From: Pseudothermotoga sp.
GTDB taxonomy: Bacteria; Thermotogota; Thermotogae; Thermotogales; DSM-5069
NCBI GenBank assembly: GCA_003510135.1
Contig: DOKY01000002.1
Location: forward strand, 142,486-206,485
Direction of reading: 5' to 3'
DNA length: 64,000 nt
Shown one piece after another: positions 33,429 to 41,975 of this stretch; the first letter of the stretch is position 1; the number at the start of each line of letters is the position of its first letter. The position numbers and the translations under genes were made by a program. The notes below the pieces were generated by a model. That model was not told where the DNA came from. It worked only from the letters and a program-made list of their open reading frames with translations, and made no database searches.

Positions 33429-35156
33429 GTGAGAAGATCCATCCTCAGTGCAACTTTCGTCCTGGCTCTCTTTGTGAGCTTGTTCTCGGCGAGCGTGGGT
33501 GTTCCAAAGGACGTGCCATCTCCGTACAGCGCCATGGTCGCCACTTCGCATCCTTTGGCTTCGCTGGTTGGTGCGAGGATACTGAGTCAAGGAGGGAACG
33601 CGATCGACGCAGCGGTGGCGATTCAGTTTGCACTGAACGTCGTTGAACCGATGATGTCCGGCATCGGTGGCGGAGGCTTCATGATGATCTACCTTGCCAA
33701 GGAGAACAGAGTTGTCGTACTCGATTATCGCGAACAGGCGCCCGCAGGTGCCAAACTAACGATGTTCCTCGATGCTGGAGGAAAACCACTCCCGTTCAGA
33801 ACAGCGATTCAGACTGGGCATGTCGTTGGTGTACCGGGCACTCTGAGAGGCGTGGCAACGGCATTGGAGAACTTCGGCACAATGAGCCTCGCGCAGGTGA
33901 TTGAACCGGCAATCGAGCTCGCCGAGAAGGGAATCATGGTGAACAAGGTTCTTGCACAATCCATAGCTGCCAGTATGTACAAATTCAACGAGGCAGCCAA
34001 GCAGGTGTTCGCACCCAACGGTCAGCCCCTGCCAGAAGGAGCTCTTTTGGTCCAACCAGATTTGGCCAAGACCTTCCGTTTGATCAAAGAGCATGGACCG
34101 GATGTTTTTTACTTTGGAGAAATAGCACAGGCGATTGTCGAAGCGGTGCAGGCCCGAGGAGGCACGATGATTCTGGAAGATTTGAAGAACTACGAAGTCA
34201 AATTTCGAGATCCAATCCGTGGGTCTTACAGGGACTACGAAATCGTTTCAATGCCACCCCCGAGCTCTGGCGGCCTCACGCTCATCCAGATGCTGAAAAT
34301 ACTTGAAGGGTTCGACATCAAAGCGCTCGGTCACAACACGACCCAGACGCTGCACTTGATGATCGAAACCATGAGATTAGCCTACGCAGATAGGGGAAAG
34401 TACCTCGCTGACTCAGATTTTGTAAAGATACCTTTCAACGGCTATCTCAACGAAAAGTACGTCGAAGAGAGACGGGCTTTGATAGACTGGCAGAGAGCTA
34501 ATCCCGACATCAAACCGGGAGATCCATGGTTCTATGAGAAAAGTCCAACCTGTCCTGCTAGCTACTTGAAAGACGTCTTCGCAATGGTTGGCGAAAACGA
34601 GACATCTCAGACGACCCACTACACCGTGATAGACAAATGGGGCAACCTGGTCGCCTGTACGACGACCATCGAAGACGTGTTCGGCTCGGGGATCATGGTT
34701 CCGGGCTACGGATTCATGTTGAACAACGAAATGACCGACTTCGACTTTGTTCCTGGTGGCGCCAACGAAGTACAGCCTGGCAAACGCCCAAGGAGTAGCA
34801 TGACACCCACCATCGTGTTCAAAGATGGCAAACCTGTCTTCAGTGTTGGTTCGCCGGGCGGGTCAAGGATCATAACCACTGTCATGCAGGTGATTATGAA
34901 CATGATCGACCATGGCATGAGTGTACAGGATGCGATAAACGCGCCTCGCATCTTCAGTTCGAGTTATCCGACCGTTCAGTGGGAGGCGGGTCTACCCGAA
35001 CACGTAAAAAAAGAACTGGAACTTCGCGGCCACAAGATCGCGGATGCACCGATCGTCATGGGAAGTGTTCAGAGTATCGTGATAGACCTGGAGACCGGAA
35101 AGATCTACGGTGGTGCGGATCCAAGGAGGGAAGGCACGGTCATAGGCGTGCCGTGA
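33429..35156 (+). CDS. ggt: Gamma-glutamyltranspeptidase precursor
   Basis: This 575-residue exported enzyme cleaves the gamma-glutamyl bond of glutathione-like peptides. A signal peptide (SILSATFVLALFVSLFSASV) is followed by SQGGNAIDAAVAIQFALNVVEP and GIGGGGFMMIY. The autoprocessing nucleophile Thr lies in SQTTHYTVIDKWGNLVA. The small subunit contains PGKRPRSSMTPTIVF and GSPGGSRIITTV. Start GTG 33429 follows AAGGGGGG. Length is normal for an unprocessed precursor. Confidence 0.93.
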   Translation: MRRSILSATFVLALFVSLFSASVGVPKDVPSPYSAMVATSHPLASLVGARILSQGGNAIDAAVAIQFALNVVEPMMSGIGGGGFMMIYLAKENRVVVLDYREQAPAGAKLTMFLDAGGKPLPFRTAIQTGHVVGVPGTLRGVATALENFGTMSLAQVIEPAIELAEKGIMVNKVLAQSIAASMYKFNEAAKQVFAPNGQPLPEGALLVQPDLAKTFRLIKEHGPDVFYFGEIAQAIVEAVQARGGTMILEDLKNYEVKFRDPIRGSYRDYEIVSMPPPSSGGLTLIQMLKILEGFDIKALGHNTTQTLHLMIETMRLAYADRGKYLADSDFVKIPFNGYLNEKYVEERRALIDWQRANPDIKPGDPWFYEKSPTCPASYLKDVFAMVGENETSQTTHYTVIDKWGNLVACTTTIEDVFGSGIMVPGYGFMLNNEMTDFDFVPGGANEVQPGKRPRSSMTPTIVFKDGKPVFSVGSPGGSRIITTVMQVIMNMIDHGMSVQDAINAPRIFSSSYPTVQWEAGLPEHVKKELELRGHKIADAPIVMGSVQSIVIDLETGKIYGGADPRREGTVIGVP

Positions 35157-35166
35157 GCTTCTACAC

Positions 35167-35196
35167 TTGACTAACATCACCATAGCGTTGTAGACT
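35167..35196 (+). promoter_or_regulatory. Promoter of tRNA-Leu(TAA)
   Basis: TTGACT (35167-35172) and TAGACT (35191-35196) are 18 bases apart and end ten bases before the mature tRNA. It resembles a housekeeping sigma promoter. It may also drive the acetyltransferase gene downstream. Confidence 0.6.
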
Positions 35197-35205
35197 GTTT
35201 ATGGT

Positions 35206-35293
35206 GCCGGGGTGGCGGAACAGGCAGACGCTGCGGACTTAAAATCCGCTGGGGCGAGGCCCCGTGTCGGTTCGAATCCGATCCCCGGCACCA
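35206..35293 (+). tRNA. tRNA-Leu (anticodon TAA)
   Basis: An 88-nt type II tRNA with acceptor GCCGGGG/CCCCGGC, discriminator A and encoded CCA. The anticodon stem GCGGA/TCCGC encloses CTTAAAA, giving TAA. The variable arm and T-arm (GGTTCGAATCC) are normal. Confidence 0.97.
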
Positions 35294-35317
35294 TTTTCGT
35301 TCTGAGGGGGCGTCAAA

Positions 35318-35923
35318 ATGAATCCAACATTTTCCCTCCGGAAGGCTCAACCAGAAGATGGGACCGACTTCAGTGAACTTTTCTTGATTTCGGCACCGTT
35401 TTTTGTTGAGCTCTTCAAGGATGATACGAAGAGAGTCTTGAAAAATCTTTTTGTCTCACCAAGAAATCTGTTTTCTTTTGAGCATGTCGATTTTGCCGAA
35501 ATTGACGGACAGATTGCCGGCATGATACTTTCCTACAGCTGGGAAACACACCGAAGGGAGTATCTCAGAACCGGCCGTTTGTTGTTCAAGGTGCTGGGTT
35601 TCAAGATGCTTCGAATTTTCCGCGTTTTGCTTCGACTCAACGCAGAGCTTGGTAAACTTGCCGAAAATGATTACTACATAAGCAATCTTGCGGTGTATCC
35701 TAAGTTCAGAGGCATCGGCATCGGTAAGCTGTTAATGGAGAAGGCGGAAGGAAATGCTATGAAGATCGGATCAAGAAGGCTGATTCTCGAGACCGAAGAA
35801 AGCAATACTGTTGCTCTGAGTTTATACAGGAAACTGGGTTTTGAAGTGGTGGAAAAATTCCAGGCGAAACTCTCGAAAGATCATATCCTGAACTTCTGCA
35901 GGATGATCAAACCTTTGGCCTGA
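35318..35923 (+). CDS. GNAT family N-acetyltransferase
   Basis: This 201-residue protein has the GNAT acetyl-CoA site NLAVYPKFRGIGIGKLLMEKAE (about residues 127-148) and the C-terminal TNTVALSLYRKLGFEVVEKF-like pattern (here ESNTVALSLYRKLGF). The acceptor is unknown. ATG 35318 lies 25 bases past the tRNA-Leu CCA end, with GAGGGGG as ribosome site and no terminator between. It therefore seems to be cut out of a tRNA-mRNA transcript. Confidence 0.85.
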   Translation: MNPTFSLRKAQPEDGTDFSELFLISAPFFVELFKDDTKRVLKNLFVSPRNLFSFEHVDFAEIDGQIAGMILSYSWETHRREYLRTGRLLFKVLGFKMLRIFRVLLRLNAELGKLAENDYYISNLAVYPKFRGIGIGKLLMEKAEGNAMKIGSRRLILETEESNTVALSLYRKLGFEVVEKFQAKLSKDHILNFCRMIKPLA

Positions 35924-35971
35924 CCTTCTTGCATTCCAGAAGCGCATCTTCAGTTCTTACTTCGGTCTTGC

Positions 35972-35996
35972 TTCGATCACGAAGAATAATTTTTCC
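35972..35996 (+). terminator. Possible weak terminator after the acetyltransferase gene
   Basis: CTTCG and CGAAG form a 5-bp hairpin followed after AATAA by TTTTT. The stem is short. It precedes the strong promoter at 36000. Confidence 0.3.
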
Positions 35997-35999
35997 CGC

Positions 36000-36028
36000 T
36001 TGACACGTCCACGGATGAGTGATATACT
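36000..36028 (+). promoter_or_regulatory. Strong promoter of the ABC importer-lysA leader
   Basis: A perfect -35 TTGACA (36000-36005) and near-perfect -10 TATACT (36023-36028) are 17 bases apart. Transcription should begin near 36033-36037, about 220 bases before the first gene. Confidence 0.85.
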
Positions 36029-36034
36029 CTCCAT

Positions 36035-36227
36035 AAAGATCGAAACAGTGCGAGCGGGGGTCAGTATGGACGTAACGAAAGGTCTCAGGTTCAGTGAATT
36101 TGCATACGCTTATTGGTGGTTTAGGGGAAAGCCCTCTTCCGGGATTCCCCCCAAACCACTTGTGACATAAAGGGGAATCCTAAGGTAAAAGGAAGAGGGC
36201 ATCCAAAAAAGGATGCCCTCTTTTTTT
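36035..36227 (+). ncRNA. Structured leader RNA with competing terminator/antiterminator pairings (riboswitch-like, class not recognised)
   Basis: The 330 bases between the acetyltransferase and the ABC importer hold a leader, not a gene. GCCCTCTTCC (36131-36140) can pair fully with GGAAGAGGGC (36191-36200), which uses the 5' arm of the terminator stem. GGATTCCCC (36142-36150) pairs with GGGGAATCC (36172-36180). GTGGTTT (36116-36122) pairs with AAACCAC (36153-36159), competing with the previous pair. Upstream, GTATG and CATAC (36064-36107) close a likely aptamer region. These exclusive pairings are what transcription-attenuation riboswitches show. I compared it by eye with lysine, SAM, TPP, THF, purine, cobalamin and T-box consensus and found no match. 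Confidence 0.65.
36195..36227 (+). terminator. Intrinsic terminator inside the leader
   Basis: GAGGGCATCC and GGATGCCCTC make a perfect 10-bp stem with a loop of six A, followed by seven T. It lies 29 bases before the importer start, so it must be bypassed for the importer to be expressed from the 36000 promoter. Confidence 0.92.
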
Positions 36228-36255
36228 AAACAATCCAAAGTGTGGAGGTGTGGGT

Positions 36256-37236
36256 ATGTTGAGAAAATCTTTAGCCGCCGTGGTAGCTTTGATGATCGTG
36301 TCCGTACTCAGCTTTGGGGCAGTGAGGATCGGTATCACGCAGATCGTAGACCATCCGGCACTCAACGCGGTTTTCGACGGTATCATAAAGGCAATCGAGG
36401 ATGCAGGGTTCAAGGTCGGCACCGACGTGATCATCGACAGGCAGAACGCTCAGGGCAGTGTGCAGAACGCCGCGGCGATCGCGCGAAAGTTCGCAAGTGA
36501 GAAAGTCGACATCGTTGTTGCTATCGCGACTCCGAGTGCTCAGGCCTGTGCTCAGGTGATCACCGACAGGCCTGTGATCTTCTCCGCGGTGACAGATCCA
36601 GTGGGAGCAGGCTTGATCAAGCAGTTGGGGAAAAACGAGTCGAACGTTGTGGGTATCTCGGACATGGTGCCGGTTTCGACCCATCTGAAACTCATCAAGG
36701 CGGTCTTTCCAAACGCAAAGAAGGTAGGGGTGCTTTACAATCCAGGAGAAGCGAACTCCGTCACGCTTACCAACATGGCGAAGGCTGCTGCCCCATCGCT
36801 CGCACTCACCATCTTAGACATGACAGGTACGAACGCGAGTGAAATGGTCGCGGCGGTGAACAGCGTAGGACCGGATGTCGATGTGATCTACATAGGAACC
36901 GATAACACCGCAGCCTCTTCGATGCAAGCGATCGGGGCGGCGGCTCTCAGGCTGAAGAAACCCATCGTGGCTGCCGACATCGATATCGCCCGTCAGGGAG
37001 GCTTGATAGGCTTTGGTTTCAACTACTTCCAAGTGGGAGTCGAAACGGGAAAGCTGGTCGTTGAGATTCTGAAAGGCAAAAAACCCAGTGAGCTCGAATC
37101 ACACTTGCTTGGACCTGAATCACTGATGCTGTTCATCAACCTCGATCTGGCGAAAGAGCTGAACGTGAGTATTCCACAGGAACTGATTGACAGGGCGGAC
37201 ATCATTGTTCAAAACGGTCAAGAGGTGAAAAGATGA
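36256..37236 (+). CDS. ABC importer substrate-binding protein (TrpX-like, PF04392 type)
   Basis: This 326-residue exported binding protein has a signal segment (SLAAVVALMIVSVLSFGA) followed by VRIGITQIVDHPALNAVFDGI, as in the ABC-substrate-binding family that includes the tryptophan and tyrosine importers of Gram-positives. Typical are DIVVAIATPSAQACAQ, PVIFSAVTDPVGAGL and VIYIGTDNTAASSM. ATG 36256 is preceded by GTGGAGGTG. The ligand is not certain, and an aromatic or other amino acid is the best guess. It is the first gene after the attenuator. Confidence 0.85.
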   Translation: MLRKSLAAVVALMIVSVLSFGAVRIGITQIVDHPALNAVFDGIIKAIEDAGFKVGTDVIIDRQNAQGSVQNAAAIARKFASEKVDIVVAIATPSAQACAQVITDRPVIFSAVTDPVGAGLIKQLGKNESNVVGISDMVPVSTHLKLIKAVFPNAKKVGVLYNPGEANSVTLTNMAKAAAPSLALTILDMTGTNASEMVAAVNSVGPDVDVIYIGTDNTAASSMQAIGAAALRLKKPIVAADIDIARQGGLIGFGFNYFQVGVETGKLVVEILKGKKPSELESHLLGPESLMLFINLDLAKELNVSIPQELIDRADIIVQNGQEVKR

Positions 37237-38195
37237 TAGCGATCCTCGAACAAGGCTTGCTGCTTGCCCTGGCCGCCATGGGTGTTTACATATCGTTTCG
37301 CCTCGTTGATCTTCCGGATCTCACGCCGGACGGCTCCTACATCGTTGGAGGGGCCGTCGCGGTGGTTCTTCTCCGCTCCGGTCATGGGTGGGTAAGTGCG
37401 ACGCTCCTGGCTGCGCTCGCCGCCGGCGCAGCTGGGTTCATCACCGCTTCGATCAGCACGCGTTTCAGGATCCATACGCTTCTGGCTTCCATCATGGTGA
37501 TGACAGGTCTTTACTCGGTCGCGATAAGGATCATGAACGCTCCGAATCTACCAATCCCGCGTTTCAGTACCGAGAAGATCCTTTCTTACGAACAGGTTGT
37601 TGGGAAAACTCCCCTGGACGACATACTTGGAGGCGTTGGAAATCTGCAGTATGAGAGCCAAGGTATGAAGGCAGTGACGGTACCGTTCAACAACAGAGCT
37701 GATGGTCACGATCTGATTCTCATCGCTTCCTTGCTTTTGCTCATCAGCTTCCTGTTCTGGCTCTTTTTGCGCACCGAACTCGGCACGATGCTCAGAGGTT
37801 ACGGCCGCAACAGGTTTGCCGTCAAGGTACTCGGCGTGAATCCCAACCTTTTTGCACTCATGGGTCTGACCGTTGCGAACTTTCTTGTCGGTTTGTCTGG
37901 TGCTCTGTTCAGTATGTACAGTGGCTTTGCGGACGTGAACATGGGCACTGGCATGGTCGTGGTGTGTTTGGCTTCGGTGATACTGGGGGAGATCATCTTC
38001 GGTTCCAGAGAAGTTGCGTACGGATTGTTCTTTCCTATCGTGGGTGCGGTGGTGTATCAGATCCTGTTGACACTTGCAATGAAGTACGGTTATCGGATCG
38101 GTTTCAAACCCAGTGACATGAAGTTGCTCACCGCGATGTTCGTTGTGAGTGTCATAGCTGCGAGAAGACTCAAGAAGAGCGAGGTGACCGTATGA
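37233..38195 (+). CDS. ABC importer permease (branched-chain/TrpY-like)
   Basis: This 320-residue membrane protein has about eight to nine helices and the permease signature region LRGYGRNRFAVKVLGVNPNLFALMG, followed by VVVCLASVILGEIIFG. It pairs with the binding protein and the ATPase on either side, with 4-base overlaps at both ends. Permeases of this group form the channel of PF04392-type importers. Confidence 0.88.
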   Translation: MIAILEQGLLLALAAMGVYISFRLVDLPDLTPDGSYIVGGAVAVVLLRSGHGWVSATLLAALAAGAAGFITASISTRFRIHTLLASIMVMTGLYSVAIRIMNAPNLPIPRFSTEKILSYEQVVGKTPLDDILGGVGNLQYESQGMKAVTVPFNNRADGHDLILIASLLLLISFLFWLFLRTELGTMLRGYGRNRFAVKVLGVNPNLFALMGLTVANFLVGLSGALFSMYSGFADVNMGTGMVVVCLASVILGEIIFGSREVAYGLFFPIVGAVVYQILLTLAMKYGYRIGFKPSDMKLLTAMFVVSVIAARRLKKSEVTV

Positions 38196-38938
38196 TAGAG
38201 CTCGAGCGTGTCACCGTGATCTACAACAGAGGCACACTCGATGAGAAGGTCGCACTGAAGAACGTTGATCTTTTGGTGGAAGAAGGTCAGTTCGTGGTGA
38301 TCGTTGGTGCGAACGGCGCAGGTAAGAGCACGCTCATGAAAGTGGTGGTTGGAGAAGTCAAACCGACCTTCGGAGTCTGTCGCATCATGGGGCAGGTACT
38401 CAAAGAAGAAAAGATCTTTAAGTGTGGCAGCATAGTCTGTCAGGATCCAAATCTGGGAATCTTTCCGAATTTGAGTATCGAGGAGAACCTCATGCTTGCG
38501 AGAAAGAAAGGCTTCAGGGGTTTAAGCTTCGGTCGCGTGGATCCCAAGGCGATCGAACTGCTCAGGTCCTGTGAGCTTGGACTCGAGGAGAATCTGAAGA
38601 AGAGAGCCTCCAAGCTTTCCGGGGGTCAAAAGCAGGCGCTCGCCATGGTGATGGCCGTCTCTTCGAACCCCAAGTTGCTCCTGCTCGACGAGCACACGGC
38701 TTCGCTGGATCCTAAGAGCACCGAGAAGATCATGGAACTCACCGACAGGATAAACAAGACGCTCGGAACCACGATTTTGATGATCACACACGACATGAGC
38801 ATTGCTGAGCAGTACGGTGACACCGTGATAGTGATGGAGGATGGGAGGATCGTCGCGCGTATCGACAAATCGAAACAAAAAGTCCAAGCGAGCCAGCTCA
38901 AGTCGATGATAAAATCCAAACTAACAGCGACAACTTGA
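38192..38938 (+). CDS. ABC importer ATPase
   Basis: This 248-residue ATPase powers the importer. It has Walker A GANGAGKST, Q-loop CQDPNLGIF, the signature LSGGQKQALA, Walker B LLLLDEHTASLD and the switch His in ITHDMS. The start overlaps the permease stop by four bases. It is followed by lysA after 19 bases. Confidence 0.92.
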   Translation: MIELERVTVIYNRGTLDEKVALKNVDLLVEEGQFVVIVGANGAGKSTLMKVVVGEVKPTFGVCRIMGQVLKEEKIFKCGSIVCQDPNLGIFPNLSIEENLMLARKKGFRGLSFGRVDPKAIELLRSCELGLEENLKKRASKLSGGQKQALAMVMAVSSNPKLLLLDEHTASLDPKSTEKIMELTDRINKTLGTTILMITHDMSIAEQYGDTVIVMEDGRIVARIDKSKQKVQASQLKSMIKSKLTATT

Positions 38939-38957
38939 CATGAGGAGTGGTTGGCGA

Positions 38958-40115
38958 ATGGTCGATTCTTCCATCCTTCTTTCGGCAGCCGAGATGTTCG
39001 GCACACCTCTTTATTTCTATGATCTTGATTTCATTCGAGACAGGGTCAGGAAAGTTTACGATTTCTTCAGTCATTTCGACTTTCATCTGGCCTACGCAGT
39101 GAAAGCTAACTTCAATCTTGAAATCCTTGCCATGCTCAACGACCTTGGCACGATGGTGGACATCGTCTCGTTCGGTGAGTACGAACGTGTGAGGAAGGCA
39201 GGTTTCACCCCCGACAGGATCGTTGTGAATGGGAACTGCAAGAGTGAGGGAGAACTGAAAAAGTACGTCGAAGATTCTGTCTACTGTATCAATCTCGACA
39301 GCCTTGAAGAATTGCTGAGACTTGAATCCGTCGCAGACAGACCCGTGAGGGTTGCGATAAGGGTCAATCCAGATGTCGATCCAAAGACTCACCACCACAT
39401 CGCAACGGGCTTGAAGGAGAACAAGTTCGGAGTGGACTACGACACTGCGGAAAGAATGGTTCAGATCATCTCCAGAAGCAGGTTCGTTCGACTCGTGGGT
39501 CTGCACTGTCACATAGGCTCTCAAATTGTCGAGGTTGATCCTTACAGACAGGCCTTCGAGTCCATGAAGGATTTTGCCTCGAGGCTTAACCTACAGCTCG
39601 AGCTCGTCAACCTCGGTGGAGGATGGGGCATAGATTACGGTGACGGAAAACAACTCGATCTCGAAGAGTATCGAAGAAATGTATTTCCAATACTCGAGGA
39701 CTTCAACTGCAGAATTGTTCTCGAGCTTGGAAGATGGATCGTCGCTCCGGCGGGTTATCTGATTTCGAAGGTCGAGTACGTGAAGAGGACGAAGAACAAG
39801 AATTTCGTTGTAATTGACGCGGGCATGTCACATTTGATCAGGCCAGCACTTTATGGGGCGAAGCACAGGATAGAACCCCTTTACGAGCAAAAAGATAGGC
39901 CCACCATCGTTGCAGACGTGGTCGGTCCGGTGTGTGAGAGTGCCGATACTTTTGCGAAAAATCTTGAACTCCCCGAACCACAAGAGGGAGAACTTTTGCT
40001 CATCAGGGACGTCGGTGCGTACGGCTACGTGATGTCCTCACACTACAACTTGCTGAGAAGAGCACCCGAGATCCTGTACAACAAGGAAACAGGTTTCAGA
40101 GTTTCTTCAGCTTGA
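38958..40115 (+). CDS. lysA: Diaminopimelate decarboxylase
   Basis: This ~385-residue PLP enzyme makes lysine from meso-diaminopimelate. Seen are the PLP Lys in AYAVKANFN, the LHCHIGSQI motif, GGGWGIDYG, and the catalytic CESADTFAKN with the substrate-side Cys, plus GAYGYVMSSHYN. The frame opens at ATG 38940, and GAGGAGTGG favours ATG 38958. It is placed directly after the importer, so both likely share the attenuated promoter at 36000. That hints at, but does not prove, a link to lysine or a related amino acid. Confidence 0.93.
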   Translation: MVDSSILLSAAEMFGTPLYFYDLDFIRDRVRKVYDFFSHFDFHLAYAVKANFNLEILAMLNDLGTMVDIVSFGEYERVRKAGFTPDRIVVNGNCKSEGELKKYVEDSVYCINLDSLEELLRLESVADRPVRVAIRVNPDVDPKTHHHIATGLKENKFGVDYDTAERMVQIISRSRFVRLVGLHCHIGSQIVEVDPYRQAFESMKDFASRLNLQLELVNLGGGWGIDYGDGKQLDLEEYRRNVFPILEDFNCRIVLELGRWIVAPAGYLISKVEYVKRTKNKNFVVIDAGMSHLIRPALYGAKHRIEPLYEQKDRPTIVADVVGPVCESADTFAKNLELPEPQEGELLLIRDVGAYGYVMSSHYNLLRRAPEILYNKETGFRVSSA

Positions 40116-40416
40116 CAGCCGTACCGTAGGCGAGAACCTCGGCGGCCGACTGCATGACCGAAGAGCTTCCAAATCTGAGGCCAATCACAGCATCGGCACC
40201 GAGTTTTTCAGCTTCGGCTATCATTCTTTGCAACGCTATGTTCCGCGCCTCTGTAAGCAACTCCGTGTATGACTTGATCTCACCGCCGGCCAATGTCTTG
40301 AAAGCTGCGGCAATGTCTTTGCCGAGGTGTTTCGAATAAACCACGTTGCCCATAACCAGTCCGAGCGTCTCCATGACTTCGTACCCCTCGAGCTTCTCTG
40401 TCGTCGTTAGAATCAT
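40096..40416 (-). CDS. YbjQ/UPF0145 family protein
   Basis: This 106-residue protein belongs to the UPF0145 (YbjQ) family of small pentameric proteins, often named heavy-metal-binding without proof. Typical are TTTEKLEGYEV, GNVVYSKHLGKDI, RNIALQRMIAEAEKLGADAVIGLRF and EVLAYGTAV. It overlaps the 3' end of lysA on the opposite strand by 20 bases. It follows the exporter permease by 12 bases in the same direction and may be co-transcribed with it. Confidence 0.88.
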   Translation of the reverse strand: MILTTTEKLEGYEVMETLGLVMGNVVYSKHLGKDIAAAFKTLAGGEIKSYTELLTEARNIALQRMIAEAEKLGADAVIGLRFGSSSVMQSAAEVLAYGTAVKLKKL

Positions 40417-40428
40417 GCTGACACCTCC

Positions 40429-41193
40429 TCAGAATTCCTTCTTCAAAAATATGGCGTAACTCGACATCAAGATGACAGCAATCACAGACAGCAAGCTGAC
40501 CGTGTAGGTGACGTCCATTTTGCCCGTGGAGATGATTCTGCTCCCCAGTATGTAGGAATAGGTGTTCATGAACCTGAGAGGCTTAAAAATTCCTATCACC
40601 GTGCTGCTTGCGAGGATCCCCACTGTAGTCAGGATGGGTTTGACTTGATCGTCGTACATCACGGAAAACAACACTGTGAGTGTGAACCAGAACAACGCCC
40701 CCACGAGTGTGTGGATCGTGTACGCACCCAGATACTCGTACTTGAAATCTTGAGAAGCAAACCACGAGTAGATACCTGGGAGCAAAGAAAAGGTGAGCAT
40801 CTGAACTGTCAGAACGGTGATCGCAATGCAGACTTTAGACCAAAAAACTTTCTTCCTGCTGTTCCGGGTGAGCAGGTACTCCATGGTTCCGTTCTCTGTC
40901 TCCCTTGCAAAGAGCGGGAAAGCCATGATCATGGCTAGGATAGGGATAAACTGACCCAGGTTCTTTCCGAACCACTGCGTATAGATGTAAAAGCTCCAAT
41001 CGGAAAGTCTCTCAATGAAATTCTTGGGAACAAATCTTTCGAGCAACTTTGGCATGTTCTCCAGCTGTGTGTATTCGTTAAGCATTTCGAGTGTCAGCTT
41101 GTGAAACGGTGCGACAAAGAAGAAGAGGCCTGCACCAAGGAAGAATATCACTATGGACCTGAGCTTCATGTCGGAGAGTTCCTTGTGTATCAT
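40429..41193 (-). CDS. ABC-2 type exporter permease
   Basis: This 254-residue protein has about six membrane helices, including SIVIFFLGAGLFFFVAPFHK and a C-terminal VSLLSVIAVILMSSYAIFL. The central FPLFARETENGTMEYLLTRN resembles ABC-2 permeases, where this region contacts the ATPase. It overlaps the ATPase gene upstream by four bases. Substrate unknown. YtrA-controlled exporters often respond to cell-wall stress or antibiotics. Confidence 0.82.
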   Translation of the reverse strand: MIHKELSDMKLRSIVIFFLGAGLFFFVAPFHKLTLEMLNEYTQLENMPKLLERFVPKNFIERLSDWSFYIYTQWFGKNLGQFIPILAMIMAFPLFARETENGTMEYLLTRNSRKKVFWSKVCIAITVLTVQMLTFSLLPGIYSWFASQDFKYEYLGAYTIHTLVGALFWFTLTVLFSVMYDDQVKPILTTVGILASSTVIGIFKPLRFMNTYSYILGSRIISTGKMDVTYTVSLLSVIAVILMSSYAIFLKKEF

Positions 41194-41975
41194 ACTTTCA
41201 CTCCTTTCACTAAAGCTTCGAAGATCATGTCAAAATCCGCAGGCTGAATCTTTCCGTTTGCTTCACTCTTTTTCACAATGTACACGTCTTCCTCCTTTGT
41301 GGATTTGTAGAGGTAGCCGTTCAACTTCTCGCCCCTGGGTACGACGCACGCGACATACTTCTCCTTCAAGTTGTCCAGGTTGTCCATTTCAACGATTCTG
41401 CCTTTCACCATGATCGCCACAACGTCTGCGATCCTCTCAACCTCGGAGAGGATATGGCTCGTATAAAAGACAGATTTTCCGCTCTGTGGTATCGTTCTGA
41501 CGAGCTCGAGCACCCTGTTTCGCATCAACGGATCGAGTCCCCAGGTGGGTTCATCCATGAGATAGAGATCAACGTCTTCTGCGAGTACCAGAGAGAGATA
41601 AGCGAGCGTCTTCATGCCGTGCGAGAGATTTGCGATCTTTTCTTTCAAAGGAATCTGAAACTCCTCGAGCAGCTCAAAAGCTTTCTTTGGGTTAAACATA
41701 CGACTGATCTTCTCGTTGGTCTGGACCATCCTTTCTACCGTCATGTATCGGTACAACTCTTTCTGTTCCGGCAGATAAGAGTAAGAACCGTTGATCGTGA
41801 TCTCTCCGGAGTCTGCTTTCCTGAATCCGAGGATGCACTTGATTGTCGTTGTCTTACCGGCGCCGTTCGGACCGAGCAGGGCGAAGATCTGACCCTTTTC
41901 GACGTCGAAAGAGACACCATCGACGGCGCGCTTGTTTCTATAGCTTTTCACCAGGTTTTTCACGCTCAGAACCAT
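41190..41975 (-). CDS. ABC exporter ATPase
   Basis: This 261-residue ATPase has Walker A LGPNGAGKTTTIK, a Q-loop-like SYLPEQKELYR, the signature NLSHGMKTLAYLSL (SHGMK instead of SGGQ), Walker B LYLMDEPTWGLD and switch His in YTSHILSE. A C-terminal extension (~200-261) follows. I chose ATG 41975, with GGGAGGCGGGACG upstream. It overlaps the GntR gene by 38 bases, and forms an exporter with the next gene. Confidence 0.9.
   Translation of the reverse strand: MVLSVKNLVKSYRNKRAVDGVSFDVEKGQIFALLGPNGAGKTTTIKCILGFRKADSGEITINGSYSYLPEQKELYRYMTVERMVQTNEKISRMFNPKKAFELLEEFQIPLKEKIANLSHGMKTLAYLSLVLAEDVDLYLMDEPTWGLDPLMRNRVLELVRTIPQSGKSVFYTSHILSEVERIADVVAIMVKGRIVEMDNLDNLKEKYVACVVPRGEKLNGYLYKSTKEEDVYIVKKSEANGKIQPADFDMIFEALVKGVKV

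Noticed and set aside
36035..36227. Lysine riboswitch or T-box before the ABC importer and lysA
   Set aside because: The GGTGGTTTAGGGG run resembles a T-box core and lysA is downstream, but the leader lacks the conserved lysine aptamer blocks and is too short for a T-box stem I with specifier loop.
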